Position numbers and translations under genes: made by a program. DNA of 37,007 nucleotides, taken from Marisediminitalea alba. Lineage in GTDB: Bacteria; Pseudomonadota; Gammaproteobacteria; Enterobacterales; Alteromonadaceae. The stretch is from contig NZ_PVNP01000112.1 of the NCBI RefSeq assembly GCF_002993365.1, forward strand, positions 1 to 37,007. The letters are read 5' to 3'. Positions 20,315 to 28,095 of the stretch are shown in pieces. Numbering within the stretch: the first letter of the stretch is position 1; the number at the start of each line of letters is the position of its first letter. Under the pieces are notes generated by a model. That model was not told the DNA's origin, ran no database searches, and saw only the letters and a program-made list of their open reading frames with translations.

Positions 20315-20746
20315 ATGAGTATTGTAAAAACGGCATCTGCGCACTATCTGCCACTGGGCAAACAGGGTAAGGGCAAAGTCAGTACCCAGAGCGGTGCACT
20401 GAAGAATCAGCCCTATGGTTTTAATACCCGTTTTGAAGATGAGCCGGGTACTAACCCGGAAGAGCTACTGGGCAGTGCCCACGCCAGCTGTTTTGCTATG
20501 GCCTTATCATTTGCATTAGCTGACGCAGGTTTCGAAGATGGCGAACTATCAGTAGAAGCCTACGTCACACTGGAAAAAGAGGGTGATGGCTTTAGCGTGG
20601 TAAAATCAGAACTGGTACTCGACGCCGTGGTTAATGGCATTGAGGAAGAACAGTTTAAGGAAATTGCCGGTGGGGCAAAAGAAAACTGTCCGATTTCCAA
20701 AGTACTGAATGCCGAAATTACCCTGACACACACGCTGAATAAGTAA
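20315..20746 (+). CDS. OsmC-family peroxiredoxin
   Basis: 143 residues from ATG 20315, which has GGAGG about 8 bases upstream; an in-frame start at 20189 would add 42 residues unlike the family. The OsmC pattern is seen in GTNPEELLGSAHASCFAMAL (first redox Cys) and AKENCPISKVLNAEITLTHT (second Cys). OsmC proteins reduce organic hydroperoxides. It has a free upstream region of 299 bases divergent from yffB and converges with the EIIA-like gene. Confidence 0.92.
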   Translation: MSIVKTASAHYLPLGKQGKGKVSTQSGALKNQPYGFNTRFEDEPGTNPEELLGSAHASCFAMALSFALADAGFEDGELSVEAYVTLEKEGDGFSVVKSELVLDAVVNGIEEEQFKEIAGGAKENCPISKVLNAEITLTHTLNK

Positions 20747-20757
20747 ATGGTGATGGA

Positions 20758-21270
20758 TCAGGCGTAAAGGGCCAGAAAGTCTTCGTCATTGATTCTGATC
20801 TTCGGGTCGGAAGTTAAAACGATGGCACCGAGCCTGCCAGCATTTAATAAAGTCAGGACGCACACCGGATGTGCGTCCTGCTGTTTTATCCACAATGGAT
20901 CGCTTTGTAGCAAAGGCGTTCTGGCCTCACAGCGCTGGCCTTTTTTAACCAGCCATTTAAGTCTCTCGCCATAGCAAATCTCACCAGGCTGGCCAATTTG
21001 TAATTGAAGCTTAAGGCCTTTGGAATGCACCAGCACTAATTGCGCTTTGGCAATATTAATACTCTGAACTACTGCGGTAATCGGCGCACTCACTTCACCA
21101 GTAGTCATGTGAATGGCAGCGCCAGTGCCCAACAGACCAGCCTGAAGCAGCGGATGAGGTAATTCATCCAGCCGCAACACCTCGCCGGTTGCAGGCGCAT
21201 TAAGCCGCATCACCGCTTCGCCGGAAGCAGGTGGTGAGTAACTGAGCGGTTTGGCAATGGAGAAGGTCAT
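20758..21270 (-). CDS. EIIA(Glc)-like domain protein without phospho-histidines
   Basis: 170 residues. It follows the fold pattern of glucose PTS EIIA (Crr): NAPATGEVLRLDELPHPLLQ, GLLGTGAAIHM, VSAPITAVVQSI, LKLQLQIGQPGE and RLKWLVKKGQRCEARTPLLQ. By eye alignment, the two histidines needed for phosphoryl transfer are replaced (His75 by Lys/Gln region AKAQLV, His90 in LFVHFG by Gln in LQLQIG). It should therefore not carry phosphate, and may be a structural or regulatory relative. No PTS genes are nearby. Alternative: a related biotinyl-lipoyl-like barrel. Confidence 0.7.
   Translation of the reverse strand: MTFSIAKPLSYSPPASGEAVMRLNAPATGEVLRLDELPHPLLQAGLLGTGAAIHMTTGEVSAPITAVVQSINIAKAQLVLVHSKGLKLQLQIGQPGEICYGERLKWLVKKGQRCEARTPLLQSDPLWIKQQDAHPVCVLTLLNAGRLGAIVLTSDPKIRINDEDFLALYA
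20854..20880. repeat. 11-bp perfect hairpin inside the EIIA-like gene
   Basis: CAGGACGCACA, loop CCGGA, TGTGCGTCCTG. It lies 108 bases past the convergent osmC-type stop; on the plus strand it is followed by CTGTTTTATCC, so it could end rightward transcripts coming from that gene. Confidence 0.5.
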
Positions 21271-21611
21271 ATAAGGCCGGGTATCTAAATTTCACATCAT
21301 TTATACCTTAACCAAAATCCGAACCCAAGTGTTATTTGGCGAGGCAAAGGTTATCCACTATATCTGTGGATAACTTTGTTGAGTAGTTATGTGGTAACTT
21401 GTAAGTTTATGAAAATAATGATTTTATCTGGCTGTATAATATATGTTCAGTATGTTGATGGGCATAAATCAGAGCAGGAATCCAGACTTTTTCACAACTT
21501 TTTATGATGATTAAAACCTGTACCTCAGGGCAATTTACCTGATCAGGCCATTAGGGTAGGATTAAGCAATAAAATCATAATTTAACCGTAAAGGTACATA
21601 CCGTTTTGGGA
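21271..21611. other. AT-rich intergenic region with paired DnaA-box-like sites
   Basis: A 341-bp region between two divergent genes. It contains a near-perfect inverted repeat around TTATCCAC/GTGGATAA (21346-21376, listed separately). A third related sequence, TTATGTGGTAAC, is at 21388. No open frame on either strand looks real. Confidence 0.6.
21346..21376. repeat. Inverted DnaA-box-like pair
   Basis: TTATCCACT (21351-21359) and TGTGGATAA (21365-21373) face each other with 5 bases between. The right box read on the minus strand is TTATCCACA, the DnaA consensus; the left box has one mismatch. Flanking AAAG and CTTT extend the symmetry. Confidence 0.55.
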
Positions 21612-22688
21612 ATGCCGCTCTCCATTTATGCCGGGCCAGCTGCACTGGCACGTATTCGTGAACACGGGCTGACGCCTGCCTTATTCTCTTATGTGCTGGG
21701 CGCCTCGGGCGGGCCCAAGTGGTTTGTGCTGGCCGGGATCGACCGGATCCTGTTTCCGGCGTTTTTTGCGGAGTCTTCACAACCGGTTAATGTAATTGGT
21801 TCCTCTGCCGGCGCTTTTCGTTCGGCTTGTTTCGTTCAGCGCGATCCGGTTGGCGCCATTAACCGGCTGGCCGAAAACTATTCTCAAACCGTATATTCCC
21901 CTAAACCAGGCCCTGGAGAAATTACCCATAAAGCCCGCGAGCTGATCGATTATGTGATGGGGCGTAATGGTGTAATGGAGGTACTTACCAACAGACGATT
22001 CAAGCTGCACGTGATTGCCGCTCGCTGCCATGGGTTAATGCAGCATTACGGCCGGTATCGCCAGATGCTGGGCCTTGGGGTAAGTGCGGCGGCTAACACC
22101 ATGAACCGCCGTTTACTTAAAAAGCTGTATACCCGGAGTGTCTTTTCTGCTCCGGACAGCGAGTTGCAGATTAACGATCCCTACCAGTTAAACACCGAAT
22201 TTATCGAGCTGGGTTTTAATAACGTTAAAGATGCCTTGTTAGCCTCCGGCTCAATTCCGCTGGTGATTGACGGGGTAGAGCGGATGGTGGCAGCACCAGA
22301 GGGAATGTACCGCGACGGCGGGATCATCGATTATCACTTTGATTTATCATTCGGTCCTCAGGATGGCCTGGTGCTGTATCCGCATTTTTATCCGCGGGCC
22401 ATTCCTGGTTGGTTCGACAAAGCTCTTAAACGACGAATTCCCCATGCCAGTAGCTTTGACAATGTGGTGATGCTGGTGCCATCGGATGAGTTTGTTGCCT
22501 CCTTACCTTACGGCAAAATCCCTGACCGAAAAGACTTCGAAAAATTCGACGCCAGCACTCGCATTAAGTACTGGCAAAAGGTAATCAGTGAATCTGATCG
22601 CTTAGGTGAATGTTTTGCGGATATCTATCGCAAGGGCAGTATAATGGATGTTATTCAGCCACTGCCATTCCTGTGCCGGGCAAGTTAG
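21612..22688 (+). CDS. Patatin-like phospholipase family protein
   Basis: About 358 residues. ASGGPKWFVLAGIDRILFPA is followed by the nucleophile elbow NVIGSSAGAFRSA (Gly-x-Ser-x-Gly) and the catalytic Asp in GMYRDGGIIDYHFD (DGG), the patatin dyad. Such enzymes hydrolyse acyl esters; substrate unknown. I take ATG 21612; TTG 21606 is in frame and both have weak ribosome sites (AAAGG near 21590). The gene is alone, just before tRNA-Val. Confidence 0.82.
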   Translation: MPLSIYAGPAALARIREHGLTPALFSYVLGASGGPKWFVLAGIDRILFPAFFAESSQPVNVIGSSAGAFRSACFVQRDPVGAINRLAENYSQTVYSPKPGPGEITHKARELIDYVMGRNGVMEVLTNRRFKLHVIAARCHGLMQHYGRYRQMLGLGVSAAANTMNRRLLKKLYTRSVFSAPDSELQINDPYQLNTEFIELGFNNVKDALLASGSIPLVIDGVERMVAAPEGMYRDGGIIDYHFDLSFGPQDGLVLYPHFYPRAIPGWFDKALKRRIPHASSFDNVVMLVPSDEFVASLPYGKIPDRKDFEKFDASTRIKYWQKVISESDRLGECFADIYRKGSIMDVIQPLPFLCRAS

Positions 22689-22739
22689 TTTGTGATTGGT
22701 TAAACTACAGGCAATTAAAGCAATTCTCGCAATTTCTGC

Positions 22740-22768
22740 TTGCACAGTGGCGGGGGCATCGCTATTAT
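22740..22768 (+). promoter_or_regulatory. Promoter of tRNA-Val
   Basis: TTGCAC (22740-22745), 17-base spacer, TATTAT (22763-22768), followed by a GC-rich discriminator (ACGCGCC), as in stringently controlled stable-RNA promoters. It lies 35 bases before the tRNA. Confidence 0.78.
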
Positions 22769-22802
22769 ACGCGCCACTCGGTATTCACCGACGTTCAGAT
22801 TT

Positions 22803-22862
<60 letters not shown>

Positions 22863-22879
<17 letters not shown>

Positions 22880-24398
22880 TTTCATACTCACCCTCTTGTA
22901 ATTGCTTGCAAAGCCTTAATGGGCTTGAGATAGAGAGAGTTCGAAACCCTTTTTTTAGCTCATATGTAATTTTGTCATCAAAGGCGAGTTTGAGCATGGT
23001 TCTTTGTTGGTTAATATCGCCAGAAGCCCACATTTTATAGGGTTTGCGAAGAAATTCGATGGACGCTTGAAAAGTTCGATCAAAACTCGGCGCTTCTTTT
23101 GAGCAGCCAAGTAATTTTTCCTGAATGAGTGCTTTTTTTCGCTCTAAGTCTTTAAGCGCATTTTCATATCGCTCAATTAATGTCACCGATTCAGTTTCCA
23201 AAACGCGGTCAACCAGCTTTGTGATTTTCTGCTCTAAAATGCGATATTCCGCTTTAAGAGCATCCTCGTTAGTTGAGTCTTGTTGCGTTTTTGCGTCCCA
23301 AATATCCCGCATCATGTCGGTGGCTATATAAGTTAATTCAAATGATGGAATAAGATCTGAGAGTAATTCTTCAAATTCGCTTTCCAGCTTTTCTCTACGC
23401 ACAGATTTGCCTTTCATATCGCAACCGGGTCTTTGGCAGAGGTAATAGGCATATCTATTTTTATTCGCGGAGCGTGACCAACATGAGGTCATTGGATGAC
23501 CACAGCTATGACAACAGACAAAACCCCTCAATGGGAAGTTTTGGTCTAAATCCTTGCGCTGAGGGGCTTTAGCAGTGCTATTGAGGCGCTTTTGGATCTT
23601 TTCATAGGTATCAAGTGAAATGAGTGGCTCATGTTTGCCTGATTGCATGTAAATATCCCATTTTGGCATGGATATATAGCCTGCATACAAAACACGGTTC
23701 AGCATTTCTTTAACTTGTTGAAGATGAATTGTTCCATCTTTCTTTCTGGGGAATGCGTCTTGAGCAAGTAAGTAATCTCTAAACTCGCTTTGTGTTTCCA
23801 ATCGTCCACAGGCAAAGAGTTCAAGCGCTGTCTGCAAGATAGAAGCAATCGGCTCATTGCGAACGAGCATTTTGCCATGACCATTAATAGCTTTATATTT
23901 GTATCCGATAGGTGGATTTGAGATCCAGTATCCATTAAGAACTCTGGCACGCATGCGGTTTTTAACCTGCTCGGCGTTTTTCTGCCTTTGGTGCTGAGAA
24001 ACGGACGCAAGTAAATTTTCCACCAAAATGCTGTCTGAATCCTCGCCAAATTCAATGCTCGGACTTTCAAGTTTAGCGCCAACATCACCAATAGCGGTTC
24101 TTAGCTGTAAATGGGCTTCTAAGCCTCGTGCTAATCTTGAAATATCATCAATTAGAACAATTACAGTTTCGTCTTGTTCACTCAGAAAATTGAGCATTTC
24201 TTGCATTTTCGGGCGATCTATTAATGAACCTGATACGCCCTCATCGTGAAATGAGCGAATAACTTCATATCCTTTATGCTTGGCAAATTCTCTGCAACGC
24301 GTATCTTGCGAATGAATACCGTGTCCCTCGCGTACTTGCCGTGTAGAGCTGACGCGGCAATAGGTTACGGCTTTACTTGGTGATTTTGCTTTTGTCAT
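22863..24398 (-). CDS. Large serine recombinase (site-specific integrase)
   Basis: 511 residues. The resolvase-type catalytic domain begins TYCRVSSTRQ (probable nucleophile Ser17), with FHDEGVSGSLIDRPKMQEML and IDDISRLARG. The recombinase domain follows (NGYWISNPPIGYKYK) and a zinc ribbon (CCHSCGHPMTSCW, CQRPGCDMKG), then a coiled-coil region. This is the large serine integrase layout, which integrates and excises elements by double-strand exchange. ATG 24398 has AAGGAACG upstream. The last codons (MVRLP, stop) are the antisense of the tRNA-Val 3' end, including CCA; see findings. Confidence 0.93.
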
Positions 24399-24446
24399 TG
24401 CACGTTCCTTGCTCTTTTGAGTGATCTTTATGATGGATGATATTCA

Positions 24447-24647
24447 TCAATGTAAGGTTTGATTGTGACTCTGTAAATTGTCAGTATCAAGCTGTCCACT
24501 GTCTTTTGGCGGTTGAAAATCATCAAATGCAATATCTACTTGCTTGGTTAAGAAGTGCCACAAGTAATCCATGATTTCTTCTTCTCGAATACTTGGAAGC
24601 TGATATTGAGTTAAGTGATGGCGGTATCTTTCGTAATCTAAATGCAT
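24447..24647 (-). CDS. Hypothetical protein, 66 aa
   Basis: A small soluble protein starting MHLDYERYRHHLTQYQLPSI, followed by a possible helical segment EEEIMDYLWHFLTKQVDIAF. A very good ribosome site (AGGAGTGAC then ATG) supports translation. It lies between the relaxase (7 bases upstream) and the recombinase. I do not recognise it. Its position suggests a small accessory or control protein for excision or mobilization. Confidence 0.65.
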   Translation of the reverse strand: MHLDYERYRHHLTQYQLPSIREEEIMDYLWHFLTKQVDIAFDDFQPPKDSGQLDTDNLQSHNQTLH

Positions 24648-24654
24648 GTCACTC

Positions 24655-25947
24655 CTATAAACTTATTTCAGGGTTAGTGTTTTGGCTAATATTGAAGCTT
24701 TGCGTATGGGCTTGCGGACAAATCGCAGGCGAAAAATCTAAGCTTTGATTTTGCTGTGAAACCTGTTTACCTAAATCTAATATTTCAGCTTGTTGTCGGC
24801 GTTTTAGTGCATCTAGCTGCAACTGTAGTTTTTCTCTTTCTTTAAGCTGAAACGCCGCTAACTGTTGTTTTTCGTCTTTATCTCGTTCAAGGCTCAGCCG
24901 ATATTCATCCTCATGTTGCTTTTTAAGTTTGTGAAGACGTCCAGTTACAAAATGCCAAAGTGCTTTAATGCCTTTTTGATAAAGAGACTGTCTAAAGTCA
25001 CGCTCTTCAACTTGTCGTTTTTCTTGAAATATTTGCAGCCTTTGCCGCGCTATGCGTTGCTCTGCAACCAGTTCTGATTTTCTAGTATGAAGCGGTTTTC
25101 TTTCTGCGCTATGGATACGCGCTTGCTCTGCCCGCAAGCGTTTAAGTGTTTCAAATTGGGCTTGAGCCATTTTTTGTCTCGTTTCTTCAACGCTAGGGTA
25201 TGTTTTTGGATCGCCTAATCTGTTTTGAAGCTCCTTTGTTTTCACTGATAAAGCTCTTGTTAATGAATGGACTTCGCCAAACCAATCTACGGCGACAAAA
25301 CCGCGTTTATCGCCCCTAGCGAGAAAATACCCTTCGTGATTCAGTGAATGCTCAAAAGCAGCTTTGTTATCTGCTCGTTGCCAGCAGTGCTGTAATCTGG
25401 CTTTGATTTGTTTCGGGTTTAAATTATGGCGTTTGGCTTGCTGCCATTCAGCGAGGTTAAATGTACGTGGATCGCGGCTGTCTTTATGCTCATACCCTCT
25501 AGGGAGTTGCCAGCCATGCTCAATATATAGATCCCTACTCAAAGCGTTTAAACGTTGTTTATAAAAAGGAAGCTTAATAGCTTTCATGTGTTCAGCATCA
25601 ATGCGGGAAAATACACAATGAGCATGCTTACGGCCTTCCTTTTCGTGAATAATAAGGGCATAGGGCTGTTTTTCTAAATGCATTGTTTTGGCAAGTCGCT
25701 GCGCGGTTTTAGCAAACTCGTCTTCGCTGACCTGTTGTCCAATTGGTGGATTTAGAGTTACCGAAAACAAATATGACTTTGCCTTGGTAGCTTTAGATAA
25801 TGCTTCGATCTCACGAAAAGCATCTGTAACATCCTCAGCAACAAAGCCATGAAGCGTATGCACCGTAACATGATCATTTTCGATATCATTTAATAGGTGC
25901 TTGGCAAGCGCTGTTGCCCCTGCGCGTTGCGAGGCTTTGATAATCAT
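24655..25947 (-). CDS. Relaxase/mobilization nuclease (MOBP-type)
   Basis: 430 residues. The N-terminal region fits the Relaxase/Mobilization nuclease family (PF03432): MIIKASQRAGATALAKHLLN, YLFSVTLNPP, then the metal-binding motif HEKEGRKHAHCVFSRID (His101, His108, His110). Next come LSRDLYIEHGWQLPRG and FNLAEWQQAKRHN. The rest (from about 250) is charged coiled coil. The enzyme nicks and carries one DNA strand from oriT during conjugation. The nucleophilic Tyr cannot be pinned down by eye. Its start overlaps the MobC-like gene's end by four bases. Confidence 0.88.
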   Translation of the reverse strand: MIIKASQRAGATALAKHLLNDIENDHVTVHTLHGFVAEDVTDAFREIEALSKATKAKSYLFSVTLNPPIGQQVSEDEFAKTAQRLAKTMHLEKQPYALIIHEKEGRKHAHCVFSRIDAEHMKAIKLPFYKQRLNALSRDLYIEHGWQLPRGYEHKDSRDPRTFNLAEWQQAKRHNLNPKQIKARLQHCWQRADNKAAFEHSLNHEGYFLARGDKRGFVAVDWFGEVHSLTRALSVKTKELQNRLGDPKTYPSVEETRQKMAQAQFETLKRLRAEQARIHSAERKPLHTRKSELVAEQRIARQRLQIFQEKRQVEERDFRQSLYQKGIKALWHFVTGRLHKLKKQHEDEYRLSLERDKDEKQQLAAFQLKEREKLQLQLDALKRRQQAEILDLGKQVSQQNQSLDFSPAICPQAHTQSFNISQNTNPEISL

Positions 25948-26324
25948 CTCTTACGTCCCAAGTAAGACATTAGGGTCGAGCGCATGGCCTGAATATCTTT
26001 ACTGGCTTGATTGAGCTTCGCTGTAATGTCAGGGGAAATGATCAGCGTCCCCGCGTTCATTTCAAACGCTATTTGATTAATATTTTGAGAAAGGCGCGAA
26101 GCACCTAACGAACAGAGGAGCTGTGCAAATTCCTTTTTGTCTTGTGATTGTTTTATTGCCACCTGTTCAATATCACTTAATTTATCGCTCAATGTACGAA
26201 CTCTGACGAAAGTTGTAGGCTTCATGTTGAGTAATGCAGCCTTTGTCATGATGTGCGACCACTCGGCATTTGAATAACGAACAGTGCGTGGATAACGAAT
26301 TGTCCTATTGTCATTTTGAATCAT
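25944..26324 (-). CDS. MobC-like relaxosome accessory protein
   Basis: 126 residues. The beginning NRTIRYPRTVRYSNAEWSHI with LLNMKPTTFVRVRTL is typical of ribbon-helix-helix-type MobC/relaxosome proteins, and the C-terminal segment resembles the MobC helical region (LGASRLSQNINQIAFEMNAG). These bind near oriT and help the relaxase. A strong ribosome site (GGAGTAACTAC then ATG) precedes it. It overlaps the relaxase gene by four bases, so the two are translationally coupled. Confidence 0.78.
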   Translation of the reverse strand: MIQNDNRTIRYPRTVRYSNAEWSHIMTKAALLNMKPTTFVRVRTLSDKLSDIEQVAIKQSQDKKEFAQLLCSLGASRLSQNINQIAFEMNAGTLIISPDITAKLNQASKDIQAMRSTLMSYLGRKR

Positions 26325-26351
26325 GTAGTTACTCCATAGCTTGAGAAAAAG

Positions 26352-26375
26352 ACTGAGGCGACTAAGCGCCTCAGT
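26352..26375 (-). terminator. Rho-independent terminator, leftward
   Basis: ACTGAGGCG, six-base loop, CGCCTCAGT, followed on the minus strand by CTTTTTC. It ends the long leftward operon just after the 90-aa gene (stop at 26396) and stands between that operon and the mobC-relaxase pair. Confidence 0.75.
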
Positions 26376-26395
26376 AAGTTTGAGGTGATATAGGC

Positions 26396-26668
26396 TTAAA
26401 TGTCAGGCGCGTTATCCACGTCCAAGGCTTGTTGCTGCATTTGCCCTTGGCTTTGCTCGTTTTGCTCGCGCATTTCCTCCAGCTTTTCGCGGCGTTTAAG
26501 TACGAAACGTCCATGGGCGGTATCGCCAGCGATATTGCCAGCCGCCGTATCCCACATTACGCCAACATTAATCATGCGAGTGCTTTTGCCTGAGCGTATC
26601 TCTTGCAAAATATCGTAATCCGGTTGACGGTTGTTAGTGTGTTGGTCTTGTTGATGTTGTTCACTCAT
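26396..26668 (-). CDS. Hypothetical protein, 90 aa (Gln-rich)
   Basis: Starts MSEQHQQDQHTNNRQ; the ATG at 26668 has AAGGAAA well placed, better than the upstream in-frame ATG at 26722. The middle segment KSTRMINVGVMWDTAAGNIA then GDTAHGRFVLKRREKLEEMR looks like a small ordered domain followed by a Gln-rich tail. No membrane segment. It is the last gene of the leftward operon before a terminator. The family seems plasmid-associated but I cannot name a function. Confidence 0.62.
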   Translation of the reverse strand: MSEQHQQDQHTNNRQPDYDILQEIRSGKSTRMINVGVMWDTAAGNIAGDTAHGRFVLKRREKLEEMREQNEQSQGQMQQQALDVDNAPDI

Positions 26669-26700
26669 TGAGATTTCCTTTCGTTTTGGGTTGAGTATCG

Positions 26701-27006
26701 TTAATGCACTGACGCGCTGCACAGATGCCCGTGTCTAGCAACTCTTGGCACTCTGATTGCCGCGCCGCTCGGCGGTGCATTCTTTGTGCGTGGATGAGTT
26801 GGCACACCTTCCATTGGCACCAATTCAAACACGCCACTGGGAAGCTCCATGATGATGTGGCCTTGTCGCCATGCACGGCCAACAGGGTTTCTCATGATTT
26901 CATCGCCATACTCAATCAACTCATGCACTTGAAAGTGTGGGGTTGATTTGGGTAAATGGATTAACCGCCCGTAAGCGGGGATATCGTCGAAATAAAAAGG
27001 ATGCAT
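26701..27006 (-). CDS. Hypothetical protein, 101 aa
   Basis: Starts MHPFYFDDIPAYGRLIHLPK, with GGAGAG upstream of ATG 27006; a longer in-frame reading from 27093 has no ribosome site. Soluble, with a central GRAWRQGHIIMELPSGVFEL segment and a basic C-terminus. No recognised domain. It lies 32 bases before the 90-aa gene and 150 bases after the 96-aa gene, with a hairpin (27123-27140) in that gap. Confidence 0.58.
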   Translation of the reverse strand: MHPFYFDDIPAYGRLIHLPKSTPHFQVHELIEYGDEIMRNPVGRAWRQGHIIMELPSGVFELVPMEGVPTHPRTKNAPPSGAAIRVPRVARHGHLCSASVH

Positions 27007-27122
27007 GTATTCTCTCCTGCATGTTGTGGTTGTATTGTTAAGTTCATTCTTGGCGGCAAGCCTTAAACAAAACGTTAATAAAAATAATGGCAAAACAGCC
27101 GCTTAAATTACCTTGACAGCGA

Positions 27123-27140
27123 ACAGCCCGAATGGGCTGT
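27123..27140. repeat. Hairpin ACAGCCC/GGGCTGT in the operon gap
   Basis: A 7-bp perfect stem with loop GAAT between the 96-aa and 101-aa genes. There is no T run on either strand, so a terminator is unlikely; it could be an RNA processing or stability element. Confidence 0.4.
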
Positions 27141-27155
27141 TGTGCACTGCAAAAC

Positions 27156-27446
27156 TTAAGGTTCAACTAAAGATTGTGATTTATCGCATGCGTGGGTATG
27201 CGATAAATCGTTAAATTGTGCGCGGGCATAGCCTGCATGACGCACTTGAGCCAAGTCTTTGCGTAACTTTTCTTGCGATAGCTGCATTAATTGCTCTCCC
27301 TGATTTAGCGTACCGATGCGCTGTCGCTCAACTTGCGTGTGCACTGCAATCACCGTCATTGAGTCTGGCCTGTAGTGCATTTGAGTATCCAGAGTAGGAC
27401 GCGCCGCACGCAGCGCATCCAATTGGGCTTTGGTTGTTAGGCTCAT
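27156..27446 (-). CDS. Hypothetical protein, 96 aa
   Basis: MSLTTKAQLDALRAARPTLD at the start, with YRPDSMTVIAVHTQVERQRI then a helical tail. No membrane segment or known domain is visible. The start overlaps the vWA gene end by four bases (ATGA), so it is translated with it. Function unknown; it is part of the coupling-protein operon. Confidence 0.6.
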   Translation of the reverse strand: MSLTTKAQLDALRAARPTLDTQMHYRPDSMTVIAVHTQVERQRIGTLNQGEQLMQLSQEKLRKDLAQVRHAGYARAQFNDLSHTHACDKSQSLVEP

Positions 27447-28093
27447 AGCAGCACGGCCTTGAATTCAGCACCTGCCAGCTCGATGTAGCGTTGCCACGCT
27501 TGCCGCAAGGTGTGTGCTTCTTTATCACTTCGCCCCGCGCCTAGTCCGATAAAGCGAACGGTACAGCCCTTAAGCGCGACATATTGATGAGGCTCTGGTA
27601 GCGCTTGCTTGCCTGAAAGTAGTGAGGCGGAGTCAACATATTCAGAGGCCTCAATGGCATCTGATAACACAATAACGATGCTACCCGCCTCGCAATTAGG
27701 GGCGTGGCGTCCAAACCACGCAATCAAATTGGTTGAACCTTGTGCCTCGACCTGCTTGGGTAGTGTCAGCAAATATTTTGCGAGCGCCTTTGACACCGAT
27801 TGGCGGTTATGCCGCTTAATTACCAAGCGCAAGTTTTCAAGGTTTTGACTGGCATGGAGGCTACCCACTGTTTGAACAATCACTTCATCACCTTGTGAAA
27901 GTGTGCTCAGTGCATCAATCACCTGCAACGTCATGGCTTTGCTCATCGCTTCGTTAGTGAGATATGGATTAGACTTGCTCACATCGACAAGTACGGTGAG
28001 CGTTTTCGCTTCGACATGATTGCTAAAAGCAATACCGAGCGATAAAAGACCAGCACCGATAAGGGCTACAATAGATTTACGTGTGAATGTCAT
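27443..28093 (-). CDS. Secreted vWA-fold protein
   Basis: 216 residues. A signal peptide (residues 1-29, MTFTRKSIVALIGAGLLSLG, cleaved near VEA-K) is followed by a vWA-like domain. The MIDAS metal site is visible: DVSKS (Asp37, Ser39, Ser41), GSTN as the likely Thr/Ser loop near 119-122, and VIVLSDAIE as the third loop. It should act in the periplasm, holding a metal and binding a partner. It lies 3 bases after a multi-span membrane gene in the same operon as the coupling protein, so a link with DNA transfer is likely but not shown. Confidence 0.75.
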   Translation of the reverse strand: MTFTRKSIVALIGAGLLSLGIAFSNHVEAKTLTVLVDVSKSNPYLTNEAMSKAMTLQVIDALSTLSQGDEVIVQTVGSLHASQNLENLRLVIKRHNRQSVSKALAKYLLTLPKQVEAQGSTNLIAWFGRHAPNCEAGSIVIVLSDAIEASEYVDSASLLSGKQALPEPHQYVALKGCTVRFIGLGAGRSDKEAHTLRQAWQRYIELAGAEFKAVLL

Positions 28094-28095
28094 GG

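Noticed and set aside
27113..27118. TTGACA on the plus strand
   Set aside because: No plausible -10 at the right distance and no rightward gene downstream.
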